DNA of 5,932 bases from CAZQAA01 sp964591255 (GTDB lineage Bacteria; Desulfobacterota; DSM-4660; Desulfatiglandales; Desulfatiglandaceae), in the NCBI GenBank assembly GCA_964591255.1, contig CAZQAA010000153.1, forward strand, positions 1 to 5,932, written 5' to 3'. The position numbers and the translations under genes are program-made. Below the pieces are notes generated by a model. The model was not told the origin of the DNA and searched no databases. It worked only from the letters and a program-made list of their open reading frames with translations. Numbering within the stretch: position 1 is the stretch's first letter; each line of letters starts with the position of its first letter. Below, in pieces: positions 1-4,566 of this stretch.

Positions 1-111
1 ATAACCAACTCCGTCCTCATATATCAGTGTGTTCTTTTCTTTAGCTCTATTAAAAATCTCACAAATGGAAAGTGTGTTTTCAATAAAATATGTTTTGCAG
101 GATAACGGTCC

Positions 112-1245
112 ATGGATCTTATATTAAATTTGCTTGCAATATTTGGTGCCTGTCTGTGGTTGACAATTCTGTTTTTGCCTTGGCGGCCATGGAGCACTCG
201 TGAACATCTCGATGCAACAGATGTTGACGAATTATCATATGATTTAGGGGACATAACCGTACTCATCCCTGCACGTAACGAAAAGGATACCATAAAAAAA
301 AATCTTATTGGACTAAAGTGTCAGGGTAACGGCTTGAAAATAATATTGATTGATGACCAATCTGTTGACAACACGGCCGATATAGCGGCCACATTAGGTT
401 ACAAAGAACTTACGATTATATCCGGCAAGGCATTGCCTCCTGGATGGAGCGGGAAACTTTGGGCCCTAGAACAGGGTCTTCACCTCGTCAAGACTCCATT
501 AATCCTATTGATAGATGCAGATATTGAGCTTAGGCCTGGCATTCTTGCTGCATTGAGGAATGTGTTGCATCAAAACAGTCTCCAATTAGCGTCACTTATG
601 GCATCCTTACGCATGGAAAGCCCATGGGAAAAACTGTTAATGCCCGCATTTATATATTTTTTCAAGCTCCTCTTTCCATTCCGACTATGCAACTCCATTT
701 CTTCCAAAATAGCAGCCGCAGCCGGAGGATGTATTTTGATTGAGACTAATGCTCTCAAAAAGATAGGCGGATTCAGATCCCTGCGTGGGGAATTGATCGA
801 CGACTGCGCCCTGGCGGCAAGGATAAAAAAAGAGGGTTTAAAAATATGGATCGGTCTCAGCCATTCGGTTGTGAGCCTTCGTGCCTATGACCATCTCAGT
901 GCCATTTGGAACATGGTGGCACGTACTGCCTTTACCCAGCTCAATTATTCCTCTTTACAACTCGTTTTTTACACCTTAATCCTTGTTATTGCCTTCTGGA
1001 TACCAGGAATCGGCCTTCTCTATAGTCCCCACACAGCAAAATATTTTTCGTTCCTTGCCCTTTCTGCGATGATCTTAACCTATATCCCCATATTGAGATT
1101 CTATAGTATACCAGGATGGTGGGCCCTTAGTATGCCTATAACAGGAACACTTTATCTGGCCATGCTTTGGACATCTGCAATTCGCTATTTTAACGGGAAA
1201 CGCTCTGAGTGGAAAGGGAGGATTTATGGGGCCAAAAGATCGTAA
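112..1245 (+). CDS. hpnB: HpnB, hopene-associated glycosyltransferase (GT2 family, membrane-bound)
   Basis: This 377-residue protein is an inverting GT-A (family 2) glycosyltransferase of the hopanoid-associated HpnB type. Visible motifs are PARNE at 53-57, the nucleotide-site DD at 81-82, the metal-binding DAD at 135-137, the acceptor/base region LIDDCALA around 228-235, and VARTAFTQL at 269-277. The segments PPGWSGKLWAL (109-119) and AAAAGGC (201-207) are strongly typical of HpnB. One membrane helix lies at about 3-23 and three more at about 283-304, 311-330 and 336-360, placing the catalytic domain on the cytoplasmic face. Length matches the family. The ATG at 112 fits the family's N-terminal helix and has AGGA at 99-102, nine bases upstream. 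HpnB is genetically linked to hopanoid clusters, but its sugar donor and acceptor are not settled, so sugar transfer to a hopanoid side chain is inference. The 3' end overlaps hpnG by 22 bp. The 1-111 flank shows no convincing promoter beyond a TAAAAT at 84-89. Confidence 0.93.
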   Translation: MDLILNLLAIFGACLWLTILFLPWRPWSTREHLDATDVDELSYDLGDITVLIPARNEKDTIKKNLIGLKCQGNGLKIILIDDQSVDNTADIAATLGYKELTIISGKALPPGWSGKLWALEQGLHLVKTPLILLIDADIELRPGILAALRNVLHQNSLQLASLMASLRMESPWEKLLMPAFIYFFKLLFPFRLCNSISSKIAAAAGGCILIETNALKKIGGFRSLRGELIDDCALAARIKKEGLKIWIGLSHSVVSLRAYDHLSAIWNMVARTAFTQLNYSSLQLVFYTLILVIAFWIPGIGLLYSPHTAKYFSFLALSAMILTYIPILRFYSIPGWWALSMPITGTLYLAMLWTSAIRYFNGKRSEWKGRIYGAKRS

Positions 1246-1949
1246 TCCGTAAGGCTCAACACAAGTTTCAGGGTCTTTAACGCAGCATGAATACCTCGTC
1301 CAAGCCGAATCATTTGAAATGTTTCCTTGGGAGACCGAACCAGAGATTTCAACACACCTAATGGACGCACTTCCCCTGCCTCATCAACCGCTGTTAGGGC
1401 CCCGGCGGGAATATCCATATCCATAGAATCAGAAACAGCACGAATGGCCATAAAAGGAACACCAGCTGAAAAAGCCGTCTCAGCTACGGCAGCGCTTTCC
1501 ATATCCACGGCAATACCACCGTATTTTTCGCAAAAGGTCTCTCTTGCATATCTATTTCTAAGTACCCTGTCACTTTGAATCAATCCCTGAGTGTGAAGAT
1601 TAGCATGTCCGCTTAATCTGTCACACAAACGTTCATGCCAGACGGTATCCGCAAAGAAAGTTTTATGACCAGGCAACAGCACCTCTTGCGGAATGACAAG
1701 ATTCCCGGCAGATAAGGAAGGTACGAGAGCACCTGCAGTCCCCCAACTGATAAGAGATGTGACTCCAGCTTTAATAAGTTTTTCCGCGGCACGGTGGGCC
1801 CGCGCCGCACCTATCCCTGAAACAAGCAATAATGTGCCATTGGGAAGATGGACAGGCATTTTCGGGAGAGGTTGTCCTTTATTAAAATCCGCCTTTCTAA
1901 GCAGCCAATCCGCCTCTTGCCTCATTGCCGTGACTATTCCTGCGTGCAC
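1224..1949 (-). CDS. hpnG: HpnG, hopanoid-associated phosphorylase / adenosylhopane nucleosidase
   Basis: This 241-residue cytoplasmic enzyme belongs to the PNP/UDP phosphorylase and MTA/SAH nucleosidase superfamily. Family knowledge assigns HpnG the step after HpnH: removal of adenine from adenosylhopane to give (phospho)ribosylhopane, the precursor of bacteriohopanetetrol. Visible features are the N-terminal IVTAMRQEAD strand-turn at 5-14, SGIG at 44-47, the WGTAGAL phosphate/ribose loop at 69-75, VDMESAAVA at 148-156 (the ME pair that contacts ribose in nucleosidases), and AIRAVSDSMD at 168-177 with D174 as the likely purine-binding acid. The start is GTG at 1949, not the internal ATG at codon 9. 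A perfect AGGAGGT Shine-Dalgarno lies nine bases upstream (1959-1965) and the GTG gives the expected family N-terminus. Its partner hpnH is not in the window. It is transcribed toward hpnB and divergently from the CDP-alcohol phosphotransferase gene. Confidence 0.92.
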   Translation of the reverse strand: MHAGIVTAMRQEADWLLRKADFNKGQPLPKMPVHLPNGTLLLVSGIGAARAHRAAEKLIKAGVTSLISWGTAGALVPSLSAGNLVIPQEVLLPGHKTFFADTVWHERLCDRLSGHANLHTQGLIQSDRVLRNRYARETFCEKYGGIAVDMESAAVAETAFSAGVPFMAIRAVSDSMDMDIPAGALTAVDEAGEVRPLGVLKSLVRSPKETFQMIRLGRGIHAALKTLKLVLSLTDYDLLAP

Positions 1950-1958
1950 CAGATCCGC

Positions 1959-1976
1959 ACCTCCTGCTTATAGGAG
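1959..1976 (-). promoter_or_regulatory. hpnG Shine-Dalgarno inside a small hairpin
   Basis: On the minus strand the sequence reads CTCCT, six bases (ATAAGC), then AGGAGGT, nine bases before the GTG start. CTCCT (1976-1972) is perfectly complementary to AGGAG (1965-1961), and a flanking U-G wobble can add a sixth pair. In the mRNA this hairpin would cover the ribosome-binding site. The strong SD fixes the GTG start. Whether the hairpin restrains translation is inference; five or six pairs is a weak stem. Confidence 0.5.
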
Positions 1977-2015
1977 AAAGACCTTAAACCTGGCTATTTC
2001 TAATTCAAAGCTGAA

Positions 2016-2024
2016 ATTTTAGCA
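2016..2024 (-). promoter_or_regulatory. Candidate extended -10 promoter element for hpnG
   Basis: Minus-strand TGCTAAAAT matches the extended -10 pattern TGnTATAAT with one mismatch in the hexamer. It would place the start of transcription near 2009 and give a leader of about 60 bases before the GTG at 1949. No convincing -35 hexamer lies 16-18 bases further upstream, which extended -10 promoters can tolerate. In AT-rich DNA such a match can be chance. Confidence 0.3.
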
Positions 2025-2035
2025 GATAGAAGGTC

Positions 2036-2070
2036 TCAACCGTAAACCTTACAGGTTGAAATGTTCAACC
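2036..2070. repeat. Overlapping, mutually exclusive inverted repeats
   Basis: Three related words occur in series: TCAACC (2036-2041), GGTTGAA (2054-2060) and TTCAACC (2064-2070). The middle word can pair with the left one (6 bp, 12-base loop) or with the right one (7 bp, 3-base ATG loop). A further 5-bp hairpin, AACCT-TAC-AGGTT (2045-2057), competes with both. The pairing is visible on either strand. No U-tract follows, so it is not a canonical intrinsic terminator. It could be a switching leader of the downstream + strand gene or a set of operator half-sites upstream of hpnG. Confidence 0.55.
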
Positions 2071-2072
2071 CA

Positions 2073-2097
2073 GGGAGTACCAAAATCATTTGGTCCC
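2073..2097. repeat. Hairpin in the divergent spacer
   Basis: ACCAAA (2079-2084) and TTTGGT (2089-2094) form a perfect 6-bp inverted repeat with an ATCA loop. GGG (2073-2075) and CCC (2095-2097) can extend the stem across a 3-base bulge. It directly follows the overlapping repeats ending at 2070 and is not followed by a run of T on either strand, so a terminator role is unlikely. Confidence 0.45.
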
Positions 2098-2103
2098 CAA
2101 GTC

Positions 2104-2114
2104 AGCAATTTGCT
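2104..2114. repeat. Short palindrome AGCAA-T-TTGCT
   Basis: A perfect 5-bp inverted repeat sits around a single central base. The spacing is too tight for a stable RNA hairpin using all pairs, and looks more like a small protein-binding half-site pair. It lies about 120 bases upstream of the proposed start of the CDP-alcohol phosphotransferase gene. Function unknown. Confidence 0.35.
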
Positions 2115-2166
2115 CCTATAAAAATTTGATATTTGATAACCATGCTCATTTATGCTACAAGTGGCC

Positions 2167-2194
2167 GTCGTATAAGTCATAATCAAGATACGAC
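2167..2194. repeat. 7-bp inverted repeat upstream of the CDP-alcohol phosphotransferase gene
   Basis: GTCGTAT (2167-2173) and ATACGAC (2188-2194) are perfect reverse complements separated by 14 bases. A competing 5-bp pairing, AAGTC (2174-2178) with GACTT (2192-2196), uses the same right arm. The repeat ends 40 bases before the proposed ATG at 2235. If the true start were the upstream TTG at 2133 or ATG at 2142 it would be coding, but the structured, non-conserved-looking sequence argues that it is leader. Confidence 0.45.
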
Positions 2195-2234
2195 TTCCTG
2201 TTCTATATTATATGACATTAAGCTTATTAAAATA

Positions 2235-3434
2235 ATGATAAAAACAGCCATTATATTAGCACCGGATGATAATGGTCTGCAGCCAATCTTCGGGACACCC
2301 GCGGTTCGCAGGCTCTCAACTCTTCTGTTGCAACAGGGAATCAAATCAATACATCTCGTAGGAAGAGTGACGCCCTTCAGACAGCTTCTTTCTGATCTTA
2401 TTCCTTCCAATGCATTTCATCAGATGGATGACCCGGCCCTCCTCGATGGACTTCAAAATACACTCCGGCTCGCAAAGGATGAACATATACTGGTATTGAA
2501 GGCAAACCATGTTACTGATATTCTGTCTCTTACCCGATTGACAAAGGCATGTAAAGGCATAGGTGTATATTTCATGAAGGCGGGAAATGAATATGGGGAT
2601 GGTCTTTATGTAGTTGGAACTGCCGATCTTGTTAATGCTTTGCATGTCCTTTGGCTACCCAGTGAATTTAACACAAAATTTTCGGAGAGACCTGAAATCA
2701 TCAAAGGGATTGGAGGACTGCCTTATGCTGTTGAACATGGATATGATCAGGCGAAAATCGCGGAGGACAGACTTTTAGCAGCCACCTCCTTGCAGACTGA
2801 AATGGATGACGGTTTTCTTGCACGTCATGTTGACAGGAGGATTTCACGTTTCATCAGTAAAAGATTATCCCATACTAAAATATCACCTAACCAGATCACG
2901 ATATGTGGCATGACAATAGGGCTTGTTGGTGCATTCTTTCTCTCTTGTCCGGGATACTGGCTACAGTTCATGGGATCGTTACTTTTTTTATTTTGTGTTA
3001 TCATAGACGGTGTAGACGGCGAAATTGCCCGCTTGAAGCTGAAAGCAACACGTTTTGGCCATTATCTGGATGTTATCACGGACAACATAGTACACGTTGC
3101 AGTTTTCGTAGGAATCGCGTTCGGCCTTTACAATGAAACCGGCAATATAATCTATCTTTATTCCTTGTGGCTTTTGATGGGAGGATTTTGTGTATGTGTA
3201 ATAGCGGTATATTTTTGCATTCTGAGGCTGAGTCCTGATGAAATCAAACAGGCACCGAAAGCCCTTCGCCTGATGGCGCTTTTGACAAATCGCGATTTTG
3301 CATATCTCATTGTAGCCCTGGCGGTAATTCACCGCCTTAACTGGTTTCTTATTGGATCGGCAGCAGGCACCTATATTTTTGCCTTTATTCTATGGATTGT
3401 CAGCAGCCGTGAGACAAGGGTTGCTCTATCTTAA
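2235..3434 (+). CDS. Fusion: divergent nucleotidyltransferase-like domain + CDP-alcohol phosphotransferase
   Basis: From ATG 2235 the protein has 399 residues. The C-terminal half (about 192-395) is a CDP-alcohol phosphatidyltransferase: the full catalytic signature is present, D258-x2-D261-G262-x2-A265-R266-x8-G275-x3-D279-x3-D283, preceded by SPNQIT (217-222) and set among about six membrane helices. It would transfer a phospho-alcohol from a CDP-linked donor to a hydroxyl acceptor at the membrane. The N-terminal half (1-190) resembles a sugar/inositol-phosphate nucleotidyltransferase fold, with the opening TAIILA strand, FGTPAVRRL and GIKSIHLVG. It lacks the GxGxR loop and the KP lysine, and has ANH (90-92) where active enzymes have an Asp, so it may be inactive. 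The architecture recalls inositol-phosphate cytidylyltransferase/DIPP synthase fusions. The reading frame opens earlier (TTG 2133, ATG 2142), but those 34 residues look like non-coding leader and have no SD; ATG 2235 begins the recognisable domain, though its SD is also poor. Substrate unknown; the hopanoid neighbours are the only clue. Confidence 0.85.
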   Translation: MIKTAIILAPDDNGLQPIFGTPAVRRLSTLLLQQGIKSIHLVGRVTPFRQLLSDLIPSNAFHQMDDPALLDGLQNTLRLAKDEHILVLKANHVTDILSLTRLTKACKGIGVYFMKAGNEYGDGLYVVGTADLVNALHVLWLPSEFNTKFSERPEIIKGIGGLPYAVEHGYDQAKIAEDRLLAATSLQTEMDDGFLARHVDRRISRFISKRLSHTKISPNQITICGMTIGLVGAFFLSCPGYWLQFMGSLLFLFCVIIDGVDGEIARLKLKATRFGHYLDVITDNIVHVAVFVGIAFGLYNETGNIIYLYSLWLLMGGFCVCVIAVYFCILRLSPDEIKQAPKALRLMALLTNRDFAYLIVALAVIHRLNWFLIGSAAGTYIFAFILWIVSSRETRVALS

Positions 3435-3453
3435 AATTTTTGAAAGCAGTTTC

Positions 3454-4074
3454 CTATTCACCATCTCCATTATTAACGGCCTGCCATTGCAGCTGCATTT
3501 TCCTTATCAGGGCATCAAATGATTCTTTTTTAATTACCCGCTTAAATGATCTTGCATAATTCTTAACGATACTGACGTCATCAATTTTCACATCATAGAT
3601 GAGCCATCCTTTTTGCACAGGCACAAGAAAATAATCCACAGGAATCTCATCATTGATCCTTACGATGTTGGTTCTTACCAAGGCCTTGCCGGGATCAGCA
3701 TCTCCTTTTGCATAATGTATCTCTTCTTTCCTTAGAAAATCCAGGACCATCTTCGTGTAAGAATCCTGAAAAAGATCCTGAAAAAGATCCCTGAATTCTG
3801 CATACCGCGTCGCATCAATCTCTTTTTTAAATTGACCCAGGGCCATTTCGGCCATTTTATCAAAATCAAAATTTTCTTTAATAATCCTTTTAATGGCGCT
3901 CCTCCTTTTCTCTCTGCACCCTTCGCTCTTAAGCACTGGATCGGTCTGTATAGACATCACTCTGTCAAGCATGGTGCGTATATGCTCTACGGCAGTACCT
4001 GCCCAACATCCACTACAAACAAAAAAGGAACAAAATAGACATACAGAACATATTGAAAACAATTTATGTTTCAT
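3454..4074 (-). CDS. hpnM: HpnM-like MlaC/Ttg2-family periplasmic lipid-binding protein
   Basis: This 206-residue exported protein belongs to the MlaC (toluene-tolerance Ttg2) family of phospholipid shuttle proteins. In hopanoid loci the member is called HpnM, thought to work with the RND-type exporter HpnN in moving hopanoids toward the outer membrane. A signal peptide covers about 1-26 (MKHK, then a hydrophobic stretch, cleavage near CWA-GTA). Family landmarks follow: FDFDKMAEMALGQF (69-82), the F94-LF-LF-Y106 helix pattern, and near the C-terminus GWLIYDVKIDDVSIVKNY (156-173) with SF at 176-177. The ATG at 4074 has GGAGG at 4079-4083, only four bases upstream, which is close but usable. 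The signal peptide holds five cysteines (9, 12, 15, 20, 23), and CSGC at 20-23 is a poor lipobox, so a lipoprotein is possible but not favoured. The gene converges on the phosphotransferase gene with 19 bp between stops and no terminator visible. An ordinary mla-system MlaC is the alternative; the hopanoid neighbours favour HpnM. Confidence 0.8.
   Translation of the reverse strand: MKHKLFSICSVCLFCSFFVCSGCWAGTAVEHIRTMLDRVMSIQTDPVLKSEGCREKRRSAIKRIIKENFDFDKMAEMALGQFKKEIDATRYAEFRDLFQDLFQDSYTKMVLDFLRKEEIHYAKGDADPGKALVRTNIVRINDEIPVDYFLVPVQKGWLIYDVKIDDVSIVKNYARSFKRVIKKESFDALIRKMQLQWQAVNNGDGE
3763..3786. repeat. Perfect 12-bp tandem duplication inside hpnM
   Basis: The unit ATCCTGAAAAAG occurs twice head to tail (3763-3774 and 3775-3786), followed by a partial third ATCC. 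It encodes the repeated tetrapeptide LFQD-LFQD at about residues 97-104 of the MlaC-like protein. The family helix pattern F-x2-LF-x2-LL-x3-Y is still met, so the protein is not lengthened relative to relatives. The repeat could be a slippage-prone site with an in-frame outcome. Confidence 0.7.
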
Positions 4075-4194
4075 TATCCCTCCATTTTTAAATCCACAGC
4101 AAAATTATTAAGACAACAGCATAATCCCCCATGGTCATAAACAAACATCTATTTTTCGTAACTCTTAATACTAGTAGTTATTTAAACCTATTAC

Positions 4195-4205
4195 ATTATA
4201 TTATA
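4195..4205 (-). promoter_or_regulatory. Candidate -10 region for hpnM
   Basis: Read on the minus strand, two overlapping perfect TATAAT hexamers occur (4205-4200 and 4200-4195). They would give a leader of roughly 110 bases before the hpnM ATG. No good -35 hexamer lies 16-18 bases upstream; that position is occupied by the palindrome at 4205-4222. A perfect -10 in AT-rich DNA is suggestive only. Confidence 0.3.
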
Positions 4206-4222
4206 GGATATTGTGATATCCT
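4205..4222. repeat. Perfect palindrome AGGATAT-TGTG-ATATCCT
   Basis: A 7-bp perfect inverted repeat surrounds a 4-base centre. It abuts the candidate hpnM -10 element, where the -35 to -10 spacer would be, a common operator position. The right arm also shares CTCTCT (4221-4226) with a downstream AGAGAG (4242-4247), allowing a competing 6-bp stem. No T-run follows on either strand, so an operator is more likely than a terminator. The binding protein is unknown. Confidence 0.5.
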
Positions 4223-4398
4223 CTCTATTCTGTAAAACTCAAGAGAGAAAGAAAAATTGACTTAATACGGCATATTTTGTACAGCATACACATCTTTTGT
4301 TTCCATGGGCGAAGTTGATATGTATATAGCAACATTTACCGTGACAAAATAGACCACCAATCTTGGCCTCAGCCTCCGGAATCGTCTATACTTGGTGA

Positions 4399-4426
4399 TT
4401 GACAAACTATGTATGAGGGATAAAAA
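4399..4426 (+). promoter_or_regulatory. Candidate sigma-70-type promoter for the response regulator
   Basis: A perfect -35 TTGACA (4399-4404) is followed after 16 bases by TAAAAA (4421-4426, 4/6 matches to TATAAT); a 17-base spacing gives AAAAAT, also 4/6. Transcription would start near 4433, leaving a leader of about 134 bases before ATG 4567. It is the best sigma-70-like match seen in the window's intergenic DNA, but the -10 is weak. Confidence 0.4.
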
Positions 4427-4520
4427 TATATGAGATTTCCCTGAGGGCCATAAAAAATCATGATTATGCTCAACAGCAACAGCTTCCTAAGTATATAAAA
4501 TAGTATTCTAAAAAACAAGG

Positions 4521-4546
4521 TGATACATATAACCACGGTGGTATCA
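4521..4546 (+). repeat. Inverted repeat just upstream of the regulator start
   Basis: TGATAC (4521-4526) and GTATCA (4541-4546) are perfect 6-bp complements with a 14-base loop. The loop and right arm hold a second tight palindrome, ACCAC-G-GTGGT (4532-4542). The right arm includes the A of an upstream in-frame ATG (4546), so an RNA stem here would hinder that start but leave the AGGA and ATG of 4567 free. It could also be an operator for autoregulation. Confidence 0.4.
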
Positions 4547-4566
4547 TGGAGTTAGGAAAATTTCCT

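Larger units (their letters stand above)
4075..4566. other. 492-bp AT-rich divergent spacer between hpnM and the regulator gene
   Basis: No credible gene is seen on either strand. Tiny ATG-initiated frames at 4305-4352 (15 codons) and 4460-4498 (12 codons) lack ribosome-binding sites. No tRNA, rRNA or sigma-54 (GG-N10-GC) promoter was found by eye. The spacer holds a candidate -10 and palindrome on the hpnM side, a TTGACA-type promoter on the regulator side, and an inverted repeat just before the regulator start, each listed separately. Confidence 0.7.

Noticed and set aside
1..105. Frame open from the left edge to a TAA at 103-105, as the tail of an upstream gene
   Set aside because: Thirty-four codons with an unconvincing composition cannot be distinguished from chance. 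The stop would sit close before hpnB, as in an operon, but nothing identifies a product.
917..930. TGGCAC...TGCC resembling a sigma-54 -24/-12 promoter inside hpnB
   Set aside because: The GG and GC doublets are 8 bases apart rather than 10, and the site encodes the conserved VARTAF motif of HpnB.
1693..2022. 109-codon + strand frame antisense to hpnG
   Set aside because: It lies mostly opposite well-supported hpnG, has no ribosome-binding site and no recognisable domain; it is a reverse-strand shadow.
2133..2234. 34-codon N-terminal extension of the CDP-alcohol phosphotransferase (TTG 2133 or ATG 2142)
   Set aside because: No Shine-Dalgarno precedes either start, the encoded residues do not resemble the domain, and the stretch contains a 7-bp inverted repeat. 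The recognisable fold starts right at the ATG at 2235.
2988..3332. 114-codon - strand frame antisense to the CDP-alcohol phosphotransferase
   Set aside because: It overlaps the conserved catalytic motif on the other strand and shows no protein-family features.
3435..3453. Bidirectional terminator between the convergent phosphotransferase and hpnM genes
   Set aside because: The 19-bp gap has only a short AAAATTTTT run and no stem that could form a terminator hairpin.
3763..3786. 12-bp tandem repeat read as a recent four-residue insertion in hpnM
   Set aside because: The protein still matches the family spacing F-x2-LF-x2-LL-x3-Y across the repeat, so no extra residues appear to have been added.
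4305..4498. Two tiny + strand frames (4305-4352 and 4460-4498) as small genes
   Set aside because: They have 15 and 12 codons, no Shine-Dalgarno and no recognisable product; short frames like these are expected by chance.
4546..4566. Seven-residue upstream extension of the response regulator from ATG 4546
   Set aside because: The ATG at 4567 has AGGA at proper spacing and gives the normal receiver N-terminus. The upstream ATG lies in an inverted repeat with a poorly spaced GGTGG. It cannot be fully excluded.
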